Below the pieces are notes generated by a model. The model was given only the letters and a program-made list of their open reading frames with translations, searched no databases and was not told where the DNA came from. A program made the position numbers and the translations under genes. From Pseudarthrobacter oxydans (lineage in GTDB: Bacteria > Actinomycetota > Actinomycetes > Actinomycetales > Micrococcaceae), in the NCBI RefSeq assembly GCF_013314975.1, contig NZ_JABTYH010000001.1, positions 186,001 to 250,000 of the forward strand: a DNA stretch of 64,000 bases, read 5' to 3'. Position 1 is the first letter of the stretch; every line of letters begins with the position of its first letter. Of this stretch, positions 55,720-63,966 are shown one piece after another.

Positions 55720-57198
55720 TTAGTTGCCGGTCAGCTTCTCGCGCAGGGCGGCGAGAGCCTCGTCGGATGCAAGCGTGCCTGCACCGGCGTTGGACTCAGC
55801 AGCCGGCTCCGAGGAGTAGCTGGTGGTGCCGGAATCGCTGTCACCGGACGTTGCAGCAGCAGCGTCGTCGGCAGCGTGCTGGGCAACCTGCTTCTTGTGG
55901 GCTTCCCAGCGGGTCTGGGCGTCAGCGTACTGCTGCTCCCAGGCGGCGCGCTGGTTCTCGTAGCCTTCAAGCCACTCGTTGGACTCGGGATCGAAGCCCT
56001 CGGGGTACTTGTAGTTGCCCTCTTCGTCGTACTCTGCGGCCATGCCGTACAGAGCCGGATCGAATTCGGTGCTGTCGGCGTCGACGCCCTCGTTGGCCTG
56101 CTTGAGGGACAGCGAGATGCGGCGGCGTTCCAGGTCGATGTCGATGACCTTGACGAACAGCTCGTCGCCAACGGAGACGACCTGCTCGGCCAGCTCCACG
56201 TGGCGGACAGCCAGCTCGGAGATGTGGACCAGGCCTTCGATGCCGTCTTCGACGCGGACGAACGCACCGAACGGAACCAGCTTGGTGACCTTACCCGGAA
56301 CAACCTGGCCGAGGGCGTGGGTGCGGGCGAAGGTCTGCCACGGATCTTCCTGCGTAGCCTTGAGCGACAGGGAAACGCGCTCGCGGTCCAGGTCGACCTC
56401 AAGAACCTCGACGGTGACTTCCTGGCCAACTTCGACGACCTCGGACGGGTGGTCGATGTGCTTCCAGGACAGCTCGGAAACGTGAACCAGGCCGTCTACG
56501 CCGCCCAGGTCCACGAAGGCACCGAAGTTGACGATGGAGGAAACGACGCCGGGACGGACCTGGCCCTTTTCCAGCTTGTTGAGGAACGTGGAGCGGACCT
56601 CGGACTGGGTCTGCTCGAGCCATGCACGGCGGGACAGAACAACGTTGTTGCGGTTCTTGTCCAGCTCGATGATCTTGGCTTCGATCTGCTGGCCGATGTA
56701 CGGAGCCAGGTCGCGCACACGGCGCATCTCGACGAGGGATGCGGGCAGGAAGCCGCGCAGGCCGATGTCGAGGATAAGACCACCCTTGACGACCTCGATG
56801 ACGGTACCGGTGACAACACCGTCTTCTTCCTTGACCTTCTCGATGTCGCCCCAGGCACGCTCGTACTGAGCGCGCTTCTTGGAGAGGATCAGGCGGCCTT
56901 CTTTGTCTTCCTTGGTGAGCACCAGGGCTTCGACCTGATCGCCAACGGAGACGACGTCTCCGGGATCAACGTCGTGCTTGATGGACAGCTCGCGGGAGGG
57001 GATGACACCTTCGGTCTTGTAACCGATGTCGAGCAGGACTTCATCGCGGTCGACCTTGACGACGGTACCTTCGACGAGGTCTCCGTCGTTGAAGTACTTG
57101 ATGGTGGCGTCGACTGCTGCGAGGAAGTCCTCAGCGGTACCGATGTCGTTAATGGCGACTACGGGGGTACCGGGCTTCTCGGTGGAGGTGATGGTCAT
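55720..57198 (-). CDS. rpsA: 30S ribosomal protein S1
   Basis: 492-residue S1 with four OB-fold S1 repeats, about residues 35-105, 122-190, 210-280 and 295-365. The third and fourth carry the sharpest RNA-binding pattern (GAFVDLGGVDGLVHVSELSW, GAFVRVEDGIEGLVHISELA). An acidic, Ala-rich C-terminal tail of about 110 residues follows, as in actinobacterial S1. It helps mRNA bind the ribosome. The ATG at 57198 has GGAG 11 bases upstream. A strong promoter and a structured leader precede it. Confidence 0.96.
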   Translation of the reverse strand: MTITSTEKPGTPVVAINDIGTAEDFLAAVDATIKYFNDGDLVEGTVVKVDRDEVLLDIGYKTEGVIPSRELSIKHDVDPGDVVSVGDQVEALVLTKEDKEGRLILSKKRAQYERAWGDIEKVKEEDGVVTGTVIEVVKGGLILDIGLRGFLPASLVEMRRVRDLAPYIGQQIEAKIIELDKNRNNVVLSRRAWLEQTQSEVRSTFLNKLEKGQVRPGVVSSIVNFGAFVDLGGVDGLVHVSELSWKHIDHPSEVVEVGQEVTVEVLEVDLDRERVSLSLKATQEDPWQTFARTHALGQVVPGKVTKLVPFGAFVRVEDGIEGLVHISELAVRHVELAEQVVSVGDELFVKVIDIDLERRRISLSLKQANEGVDADSTEFDPALYGMAAEYDEEGNYKYPEGFDPESNEWLEGYENQRAAWEQQYADAQTRWEAHKKQVAQHAADDAAAATSGDSDSGTTSYSSEPAAESNAGAGTLASDEALAALREKLTGN

Positions 57199-57244
57199 GT
57201 AGTAGGGGCTCCGTTGTGGATAGTTAGTCGGTCAGGCAAACCGG

Positions 57245-57272
57245 CGCGCCCGCGTTATGGAACGCAGGCGCG
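57245..57272 (-). promoter_or_regulatory. Hairpin in the rpsA 5' leader
   Basis: Arms 57245-57256 and 57261-57272 form a 12-bp stem in the minus-strand RNA, with one G-U pair and a CCAU loop, 47-74 bases before the rpsA start. It is a candidate site for S1 autogenous control. Confidence 0.45.
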
Positions 57273-57368
57273 ATTCGCGGTGAATCCGACGGATCCTCCG
57301 GGTCATCCTGATTTTTTGTGGATTACTGTGGCATGGACTGCAAAGGCACACGCAGTACACGCCCGTTT

Positions 57369-57398
57369 ATTCTAGTCGCTGCCCGCAACAGGGGTCAA
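57369..57398 (-). promoter_or_regulatory. rpsA promoter
   Basis: TTGACC (57398-57393), an 18-base spacer and TAGAAT (57374-57369) make the best vegetative promoter match in the window. The leader would be about 165 bases. Confidence 0.65.
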
Positions 57399-57431
57399 AG
57401 CGGCGCCCCCGCGTGAGCCCGTCCCTGCGGC

Positions 57432-58730
57432 TCAGAAGTGGGTGAGGCAGTGCGTTGCCCGTTCCACCGCGAACATCTGCCGTGCTTTCAGGGTGGCGCC
57501 GGGGGTGTTTTCGGTGATCCGCCCTGCCGCGGCCAGCGTGACAGGACACACCCCGCCCAGGTAGATCGAGGACAGGGCGGAGACATCCAGCGCCAGGTCC
57601 GCCTGGGCGGTGTCCGGCAGGCGCTCGACGGCGGCCTGGCCGCCGTCGACGTCCAGGGCGTACTTCCCTGCCGTCAGGCCGAGCGGGTCCGCAATGCCGA
57701 AAACAAGCCGGCCATCCGCCGGGTAGTGCCGGGCTTCCAGCGCCTTGCGGGCATCGAGGATGCGGAGCCACAGCATGTCCCGACTGTCCGACGAATCGAT
57801 GCAGCGAGGATCGTCGAGTGCCCATGCCAGGGGGTCGTCAACCGGCGCCTCGTCCCATGAAACGCGTTCCACGAGGTCAATGGCGCCAAGGAACTGCCAC
57901 AGTTCCAGGTAGGCGTCATGGCCCGCCGCCACCAGGTCCACGACCTCCACGGTGTAGGGCTCCGTGTCCCAGCCCAGGAACTTGTAGGAGACGTAGCCGT
58001 CAATGTCGCCGCCCGGGCCGTAGTGGAGCGCGACTTTGATTGCCGGGTCCTCCTTGCCGTCACGGCCCAGGGACCCTGAGGCCAACTGCCGGTACCAGTC
58101 CTGCCTGCCCATGGACCCGGGGGTAAGCCGGTGCACCCGCTCGAAGACCTCCGGGGCCAGGCGCAGCAGCGCTTTGGGATCGGCAACCTCGACGCTTCCG
58201 GCAGGCAGGTGGCGGAGGTTGAAGCGCGCAGTGGTGTCCACCTTGACGGAGCGCTCAAAGCTGGCCACGCCGTACCCGAAGCGGCCGTAGATAGTGCCTT
58301 CCGAGGCGGTAAGGGCGGCCATGGCGATGCCGTCATCCTTGGCGAGGCGCAGGTCCTCGCTCATCATCGCCCGCAGGAGGCCCCGCCGCCGGTGCGACGT
58401 GCGCACCGTCACCGATGTGACCATCTGGGATTCGAGCATCCGGCCAAATCCGATATTGAGGGTCTTGCGGAAGGTGGCGAAGGTGGCCACCGGCACCGTT
58501 GCCGGCAGGGAGGACGGCGCCACCGCCCCAGTCTGGTAGACGCCGGTGAGCACCCGGCGGTCGGCTTCGTACGTGGCGAGCGATTTTGCCACGTGCTCCG
58601 GAGTCCTGGTGGATTCATGGAAGCCGAAGGACACGGCACGGGACCAGGCTTCCGCCTCCGCGTACCCGTCCTTGCCCTCGGAGACAGCACCGAAGCGCCG
58701 GATTTCATAGTTGCCACTCAGTTCAGCCAC
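57432..58730 (-). CDS. Eis-like GNAT acetyltransferase
   Basis: 432-residue protein of the Eis family: two GNAT-like domains and a C-terminal SCP2-like domain. The acetyl-CoA region is VTSVTVRTSHRRRGLLRAMMSEDL. It is followed by TIYGRFGYGVASFERSV, and the protein ends in Phe, whose carboxylate serves as base in Mycobacterium Eis. Family members acetylate several amines of aminoglycosides or peptides; the natural substrate here is unknown. The GTG at 58730 is chosen since TAGGCT (58743-58738) lies seven bases upstream, inside the longer frame from 58748. Confidence 0.86.
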   Translation of the reverse strand: MAELSGNYEIRRFGAVSEGKDGYAEAEAWSRAVSFGFHESTRTPEHVAKSLATYEADRRVLTGVYQTGAVAPSSLPATVPVATFATFRKTLNIGFGRMLESQMVTSVTVRTSHRRRGLLRAMMSEDLRLAKDDGIAMAALTASEGTIYGRFGYGVASFERSVKVDTTARFNLRHLPAGSVEVADPKALLRLAPEVFERVHRLTPGSMGRQDWYRQLASGSLGRDGKEDPAIKVALHYGPGGDIDGYVSYKFLGWDTEPYTVEVVDLVAAGHDAYLELWQFLGAIDLVERVSWDEAPVDDPLAWALDDPRCIDSSDSRDMLWLRILDARKALEARHYPADGRLVFGIADPLGLTAGKYALDVDGGQAAVERLPDTAQADLALDVSALSSIYLGGVCPVTLAAAGRITENTPGATLKARQMFAVERATHCLTHF

Positions 58731-58737
58731 GGATACG

Positions 58738-58743
58738 AGCCTA
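58738..58743 (-). promoter_or_regulatory. -10 hexamer TAGGCT of the Eis-like gene
   Basis: TAGGCT ends 7 bases before the GTG at 58730. If it is used, the ATG at 58748 is not in the mRNA. Confidence 0.55.
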
Positions 58744-58914
58744 GTCATGGCCGGCGGCCTTCACCAGTCACCCACGCGCCACGGCCGCAGCACCGCCGCA
58801 GGCACCCGCCATCGGGATCCTGTTCAACTTCGGCCGCAGCATCCTGGGCCAATGTGCAGTGCGCTGCCAGCCCAGTGGGTCTAAGTTGGAGCAGGACGTG
58901 ACGTGCTTCACATG

Positions 58915-58940
58915 CGTGGGACACGCGGTCTGGACCCACG
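58915..58940. repeat. Inverted repeat upstream of the APC permease
   Basis: CGTGGG (58915-58920) and CCCACG (58935-58940) form 6-bp arms around 14 bases, 41-66 bases before the permease start. It is a possible operator. Confidence 0.4.
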
Positions 58941-58980
58941 TGACATTTCTGCCCGCAGTACCTGACCCTAGCGAGGACAC

Positions 58981-60438
58981 ATGCAAGTTTCTCAAGCAGA
59001 ACAAACACCGGACGCATCCCTGCTGAAAGTCCTGGGCAACTGGGATGCCCTGGCGCTCGGATTCGGAGCCATGATCGGCTTCGGCTGGGTGGTCCTCACC
59101 GGCGGCTGGATCGCGTCAGCCGGGACCATGGGGGCCGTCCTGGCCATGATCACCGGTGGCGCCATCATGGGCGTGGTGGGTCTCACCTACGCCGAGCTGA
59201 CCGCGGCCATGCCGAAGGCGGGTGGTGAACACAACTTCCTGCTCCGCGGAATGGGCCCACGGTGGTCCTTCATCGGCTCCTGGGCCATCACCGGCGGGTA
59301 CATCACCATCGTTGCCTTTGAGGCCGTGGCGCTGCCCCGGACTGCGCAATACCTCTTCCCGAACCTCAGCCAGATCCCCCTGTGGGAAGTGGCCGGCTAT
59401 CAGGTGCACCTGACCTGGGCGCTGGTGGGGGCTGTCGCAGCGGTCGTGATCACCGGAATCAACATCCTCGGGGTGAAGCTTGCCGGTGTTGCCCAGACGT
59501 TCGTAGTGGTTTTCCTGCTGGTCATTGGCCTGATGCTGGTGTTCGGTTCCTTCGTTGGAGGTTCGGCGAAGAACATGGAGCCCTTCTTCACGGGCGGCCT
59601 GAACGGCTACTTCGCCGTCCTGGTGGTGGTTCCGTTCCTGTTCGTGGGCTTCGACGTCATCCCGCAGTCAGCCGAAGAAGTGGACATTCCGGCACGGCAG
59701 ATAGGCAGGCTCGTCGTCGTCGCCGTCATCCTCGCAACGATCTGGTACGTCATGACGGTCCTGACCACGTCCTCGGCGATGCCCGCGGGCGAGATAGCAC
59801 AGGCGGACATTGCAACAGCCGATGCCATGGGTGCGCTGTTCGGCAGTGACGTGATGGCCAAGATCCTGATTGCCGGTGGAATCGCGGGAATCCTGACCTC
59901 CTGGAACTCGCTGCTCCTGGGTGCCTCGCGCCTGATGTTCTCGATGGCACGGTCCGGGATGCTGCCCGCGTGGTTCGCCAAACTGCATCCGAAGTACCGC
60001 ACGCCGGTCAACGCGCTCCTGTTCATCGGCGTGCTGTCCTTTGTTGCGCCGTTCTTCGGCGTATCGATGCTCGGCTGGCTTGTGGATTCGGGAGCGCCCA
60101 GCATCGTTATCGCCTACATCCTGGTCTCTGTGGTGTTCGTGATCCTGCGCCGGCGCGAGCCCGGGATGGACCGCCCGCTCCGCGTGGGCGGCCAGGGCAA
60201 CGGCGGCATCATGATCGGCGTTGCCGCGGTGGTTCTCTGCCTGGGACTGCTTAGCCTCTACATGCCGGGCATGCCCGCAGCCCTCACCCCGCCGCCGTGG
60301 ATCCTGTTCGGCCTCTGGTGGATGCTCGGGGCGGTCCTGCTGTTCCGCATCCCGTCCGGCATCGCTCCCGGCGAGGACGCTGAGCACGACCTGCTGGAGC
60401 GGCTGAGGCAGCGGCGGGAGGCAACAAGGAACAGCTGA
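58981..60438 (+). CDS. APC-family amino acid permease
   Basis: 485-residue membrane protein with about 12 helices. Helix 1 carries GFGAMIGFGWVVLTGGW, the APC substrate-backbone-binding segment. Later blocks VPFLFVGFDVIPQSAEEVDIPARQIGR and ARSGMLPAWFAKLHPKYRTP are typical of the superfamily. The C-terminus is a charged helix of about 30 residues. It is transcribed alone and has GAGG close to the ATG. An amino acid or polyamine is the likely cargo. Confidence 0.87.
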   Translation: MQVSQAEQTPDASLLKVLGNWDALALGFGAMIGFGWVVLTGGWIASAGTMGAVLAMITGGAIMGVVGLTYAELTAAMPKAGGEHNFLLRGMGPRWSFIGSWAITGGYITIVAFEAVALPRTAQYLFPNLSQIPLWEVAGYQVHLTWALVGAVAAVVITGINILGVKLAGVAQTFVVVFLLVIGLMLVFGSFVGGSAKNMEPFFTGGLNGYFAVLVVVPFLFVGFDVIPQSAEEVDIPARQIGRLVVVAVILATIWYVMTVLTTSSAMPAGEIAQADIATADAMGALFGSDVMAKILIAGGIAGILTSWNSLLLGASRLMFSMARSGMLPAWFAKLHPKYRTPVNALLFIGVLSFVAPFFGVSMLGWLVDSGAPSIVIAYILVSVVFVILRRREPGMDRPLRVGGQGNGGIMIGVAAVVLCLGLLSLYMPGMPAALTPPPWILFGLWWMLGAVLLFRIPSGIAPGEDAEHDLLERLRQRREATRNS

Positions 60439-60442
60439 CGGC

Positions 60443-60466
60443 AGGCCCTGCCCTGCGGCAGGGCCT
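60443..60466 (+). terminator. First hairpin after the APC permease
   Basis: A 10-bp stem (60443-60452 with 60457-60466) with a CTGC-type loop just past the stop. It has no T-run and is probably auxiliary to the next hairpin. Confidence 0.5.
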
Positions 60467-60479
60467 TGCTGACAACGTG

Positions 60480-60513
60480 AAAGAGGTGGGACGGTTGTCC
60501 GTCCCACCTCTTT
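60480..60513. terminator. Bidirectional terminator between the APC permease and polA
   Basis: A perfect 15-bp stem (60480-60494 with 60499-60513) with a TTGT loop ends in TTTTT on the plus strand and a T-rich arm on the minus strand, 18 bases past the polA stop. Confidence 0.88.
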
Positions 60514-60530
60514 TTGCCTTGCGCGTGGGC

Positions 60531-63389
60531 TTAGTGCCCGGCGTCGTACCAGCTGGGTCCGACGCCGATCTGGACCTCAAGCGGAACGCTCAGGTCCGCC
60601 GCGGCAGCCATCTGCTCGGTGACCAGTTTCTCCACGGCGGCGCGTTCGCCGGTGGCGACTTCCAGGACGAGTTCGTCATGGACCTGCAGCAGCATCCGTG
60701 ACTTCAGCCCCTGGGCCTTCAATTCAGCGTGGACACCGAGCATGGCACGCTTGATGATGTCCGCGGCCGAGCCCTGGATGGGGCTGTTCAGTGCGATGCG
60801 TTCGGCGTTTTCGCGCAGCTGCCTGTCCGTGCTGGTCAGGTCCGGCAGGTACCGCCGGCGTCCCTCGATGGTGGCCGTGTAGCCGTCCACGCGGGCCTGG
60901 TCGACGACGCCGCGAAGGTAGTCGCGGACGGCGCCGAACCGGTCGAAGTAGTCCTTCATGAGGGTCCGTGCTTCATCGACGGAGATCTCCAGCTGCTTGG
61001 ACAGGCCGAAGGACGTCAGGCCGTAGGCCAGGCCATAGGACATGGCCTTCACCTTCGAGCGCATGGCGCTGGTGACCTCTTCGGTGGGCACGTGGAAGAT
61101 GTTCGAGCCGACGAACCGGTGCAGGTCCTCGCCGTCCTTGTAGGCCTGGATGAGGCCCTGGTCGCCGGACAGGTGCGCCATGATGCGCATCTCAATCTGC
61201 GAGTAGTCCGCGGACAGCAGGCATTCGTAACCCTCCCCCACCACGAAGATGCCCCGGACGCGCCGGCCTTCCTCGCTGCGGATGGGGATGTTCTGCAGGT
61301 TGGGGTTGTTGGAGGAGATCCGGCCCGTTGCTGCCACGTTCTGCGCGTACGTGGTGTGGATGCGGCCGTCCTCTGCCACCGATTTCTTCAGGGATTCAAG
61401 CATCTGGCGCAGCTTGGCGGCCTCGCGGTGGGCCATCAGCTGCACCAGGAACTCGTGCCCGGTCTTTTCCAGCAGGTTCTTCAGCGAGGCCGCGTCCGTG
61501 GTGTAGCCCGACTTGATCTTCTTGGTCTTGGGCAGCTGGAGTTCCTCGAACAGGACAGTCTGGAGCTGCTTGGGCGAGCCCAGGTTGACCTCGTGGCCGA
61601 TCGCCGCAAAGGCCTGCTCCTGCGCCTGGTCGATGACCCTGGCAAGGTCGGCGAGCTGGTCGTCCATGCGTGCCATGTCGATGCCGATGCCGGCGAGTTC
61701 CATGTCCGCAAGGACCCGGCTGACGGGCAGCTCCAGCGTGGACAGGAGTTCCTCGGCCCGGCGCTCCTTCAGTTCCGATTCGAAGTAGCTGCTGAGGGCA
61801 AGGACGACGGCGGCGGCCTGGACCAGCGCGTCGGCGGCGGCATCGTCCTCGCCGTCGAAGGAGAGCTCCAGCTGCCCTGCCTTGGCTGTTGCGCCAGGGA
61901 TACCCACGTTCAGGTGGTGCTGGGCCAGCTCGGCGAGTTCATAGGTGCGCCGGTCGGGCTGGATGAGGTAGCCGGAGATGGAGGTATCGTCCACGACGCC
62001 GTCCAGCTCCAGCCCACGGGAACTCAGGGCTTTGAGGGCGGCCTTGAAGCCGTGCATGACTTTCGGAGCGCCGGGGTCGCGCAGCCAGGCAGCCAGGACG
62101 TTCTCCGTCTCGGCATCCTGTCCGGACAGGTCAATGTAGGCGGCGGCGCCGTTCCGTACGATGGCCAGCGCTGCGGCGTCCTCGCCGATGCGGCCGGGGA
62201 TGAGGTCTACCGCGAGGGCGGAGCGTTGTCCGGCGCCCGCGGCCAGGAACGCGGACAGTTCCGCGGCGTCACCCGGGGTGACGTACTCGGGAGTGTCGAT
62301 GCTCTCCCGCTCGGCGGCCGGCTTGTCCTCATCGCCGTACAGCGCGAAGAGCCTGTTGCGGATGGTCTTGAATTCAAGTTTGTCGAAGAGGTCCTCGAGT
62401 GCTGCCTGGTCAGGGCGCGGCTGGTACAGGTCATCGAGTGTGACGGGGAGTTCAAGGTCCGTGTGGAGCTGGTTCAGCCGGCGGTTCCGCTTCACGGCGT
62501 CGACGTTCTCGCGCAGCGCGTCGCCCACCTTGCCGCCAATGGAATCCAGGTGTTCCAGGACGCCCTCGAGTCCCCCGTAGAGGTTGATCCACTTGGCTGC
62601 GGTCTTCGGTCCGACGCCGGGCACGCCCGGGAGGTTGTCCGCGGTTTCGCCCACCAGTGCGGCGAGGTCGGAGTACCTGCCGGGGCTGACGAAGTACTTT
62701 GCCTCGATGGCGGCGGCATCCATCCGCGGAATATCGCTGACGCCCTTTTTGGGGTACAGCACAAAGACGTTGTCCGTGATGAGCTGGAATGCGTCCCGGT
62801 CCCCCGACACCAGCAGTACCTCGTACCCGGCCTTTTCACCCATGGCGGCGAGGGTGGCCAGGATGTCATCAGCCTCATAACCGGGCATTTTGATGGTCTT
62901 GATGCCCCAGGCCTCCATGACCTGCCCAATGAGGTCAATCTGGTTGTTCATCTCCCGGGGGGTTTCGTTCCGGCCACCCTTGTATTCGCTGTACTCGGTC
63001 TTGCGGTGGGTGGACTCGTCGGAGACGTCGAAGGCCACGGCGATGTGGGTTGGCTGCTGCTCCTTGATGAGGTTGATCAGCATGGAGGTGAATCCGTGGA
63101 TGGCGTTGGTGTGCTGCCCGTTGGTGGTTGAGAACTTGTCCGCAGGCAGCGCGAAAAAAGCGCGGAATGCCATGGAGTGGCCGTCCAGGACGAGCAGCCG
63201 CGGCTGGCCGGTCATGGGGACTACGGGGGCGGCGGTCGCTGAAACGGACCCGCCGGCCGGGACCCCAACGTTGTCCTGACCTGCACCTTCCCCGACTGCA
63301 GCGTCCTGGAGGGCGGTTGAGCCCTGCGGGGCGTTGTCCTCCTGCAGGGTTTGGGACGGGAAAGGGGCCGGTTTGGTTGTTTCACTCAC
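60531..63389 (-). CDS. polA: DNA polymerase I
   Basis: 952-residue polymerase. A non-conserved tail of about 60 residues precedes the 5'-3' exonuclease domain (LLVLDGHSMAFRAFF; GYEADDILATLA). The middle 3'-5' exonuclease-like domain has DLI where the catalytic D-x-E should be, so proofreading is probably absent. The polymerase domain has DYSQIEMR, RSKVKAMSYGLAYG and LQVHDE. The GTG at 63389 is set by TAGGCT seven bases upstream; an internal ATG at 63215 would remove the tail. Confidence 0.95.
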   Translation of the reverse strand: MSETTKPAPFPSQTLQEDNAPQGSTALQDAAVGEGAGQDNVGVPAGGSVSATAAPVVPMTGQPRLLVLDGHSMAFRAFFALPADKFSTTNGQHTNAIHGFTSMLINLIKEQQPTHIAVAFDVSDESTHRKTEYSEYKGGRNETPREMNNQIDLIGQVMEAWGIKTIKMPGYEADDILATLAAMGEKAGYEVLLVSGDRDAFQLITDNVFVLYPKKGVSDIPRMDAAAIEAKYFVSPGRYSDLAALVGETADNLPGVPGVGPKTAAKWINLYGGLEGVLEHLDSIGGKVGDALRENVDAVKRNRRLNQLHTDLELPVTLDDLYQPRPDQAALEDLFDKLEFKTIRNRLFALYGDEDKPAAERESIDTPEYVTPGDAAELSAFLAAGAGQRSALAVDLIPGRIGEDAAALAIVRNGAAAYIDLSGQDAETENVLAAWLRDPGAPKVMHGFKAALKALSSRGLELDGVVDDTSISGYLIQPDRRTYELAELAQHHLNVGIPGATAKAGQLELSFDGEDDAAADALVQAAAVVLALSSYFESELKERRAEELLSTLELPVSRVLADMELAGIGIDMARMDDQLADLARVIDQAQEQAFAAIGHEVNLGSPKQLQTVLFEELQLPKTKKIKSGYTTDAASLKNLLEKTGHEFLVQLMAHREAAKLRQMLESLKKSVAEDGRIHTTYAQNVAATGRISSNNPNLQNIPIRSEEGRRVRGIFVVGEGYECLLSADYSQIEMRIMAHLSGDQGLIQAYKDGEDLHRFVGSNIFHVPTEEVTSAMRSKVKAMSYGLAYGLTSFGLSKQLEISVDEARTLMKDYFDRFGAVRDYLRGVVDQARVDGYTATIEGRRRYLPDLTSTDRQLRENAERIALNSPIQGSAADIIKRAMLGVHAELKAQGLKSRMLLQVHDELVLEVATGERAAVEKLVTEQMAAAADLSVPLEVQIGVGPSWYDAGH

Positions 63390-63396
63390 AGGTGCC

Positions 63397-63402
63397 AGCC
63401 TA
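63397..63402 (-). promoter_or_regulatory. -10 hexamer TAGGCT of polA
   Basis: TAGGCT ends 7 bases before the GTG at 63389, a leaderless start. It lies inside the 19-base gap to the divergent thioesterase gene. Confidence 0.6.
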
Positions 63403-63408
63403 GTTGCC

Positions 63409-63918
63409 ATGATGGACAATTTCACGCCCGGCCCCTTCGCCGAAGAGCTTTCCGCCGCCGGCATCCCTGAGCACCTGCATGCCTGGCTTGGGCAGTTCGG
63501 GATCGGCGCCCTGGTGGTGAAAATGGGGATCCGGTTCCAGGAGATGAGCCCCGGGCGCAGCGTTGCCACCATGCCGGTGGAGGGCAACACGCAGGTCGCG
63601 GGAATCCTGCACGGCGGGGCGCACGTGGTGCTCGCCGAAACACTGGGATCCTTCGCCGCCGGGATGCATGCCGGGCCGGGCCGCCATGCGGTGGGCATCG
63701 AGGTCAACGCCACCCATCACCGCTCCATCTCCACCGGAACCGTGACGGGAACGTGCACAGCCATCCATCTGGGCCGGACCCTGGCCACCCATGAGATCGT
63801 GATGACAGACGAGCAGGGCAGGCGGCTGTCCACGGCACGCATCACCAATATGATCCGGGACAACATCCCCGAGCCCCGTCCAAAAGCGGCGGGTCAGTCC
63901 GTTGCAGGGGACGACTAA
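63409..63918 (+). CDS. PaaI-type hotdog thioesterase
   Basis: 169-residue hotdog-fold acyl-CoA thioesterase. The signature VAGILHGGAHVVLAETLGSFAA carries the HGG loop and the following Glu of the catalytic helix. NATHHRSISTGTVTG and ATHEIVMTDEQGRRLSTARIT complete the fold. It may hydrolyse an aromatic or menaquinone-pathway acyl-CoA; the substrate is not shown. ATG 63409 and 63412 are both possible. It is divergent from polA with only 19 bases between. Confidence 0.88.
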   Translation: MMDNFTPGPFAEELSAAGIPEHLHAWLGQFGIGALVVKMGIRFQEMSPGRSVATMPVEGNTQVAGILHGGAHVVLAETLGSFAAGMHAGPGRHAVGIEVNATHHRSISTGTVTGTCTAIHLGRTLATHEIVMTDEQGRRLSTARITNMIRDNIPEPRPKAAGQSVAGDD

Positions 63919-63954
63919 GGACGGCTGACAGTGACGATGCACACGGAGGCCCCT

Positions 63955-63960
63955 TAACCT
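63955..63960 (+). promoter_or_regulatory. -10 hexamer TAACCT of the gene at the right edge
   Basis: TAACCT ends 6 bases before an ATG at 63967, the same leaderless spacing seen elsewhere in the window. Confidence 0.5.
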
Positions 63961-63966
63961 GAACGT

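Noticed and set aside
60729..63131. An 800-codon open frame on the plus strand opposite polA
   Set aside because: Antisense to an unmistakable DNA polymerase I with all motifs; no family signature or start signal.
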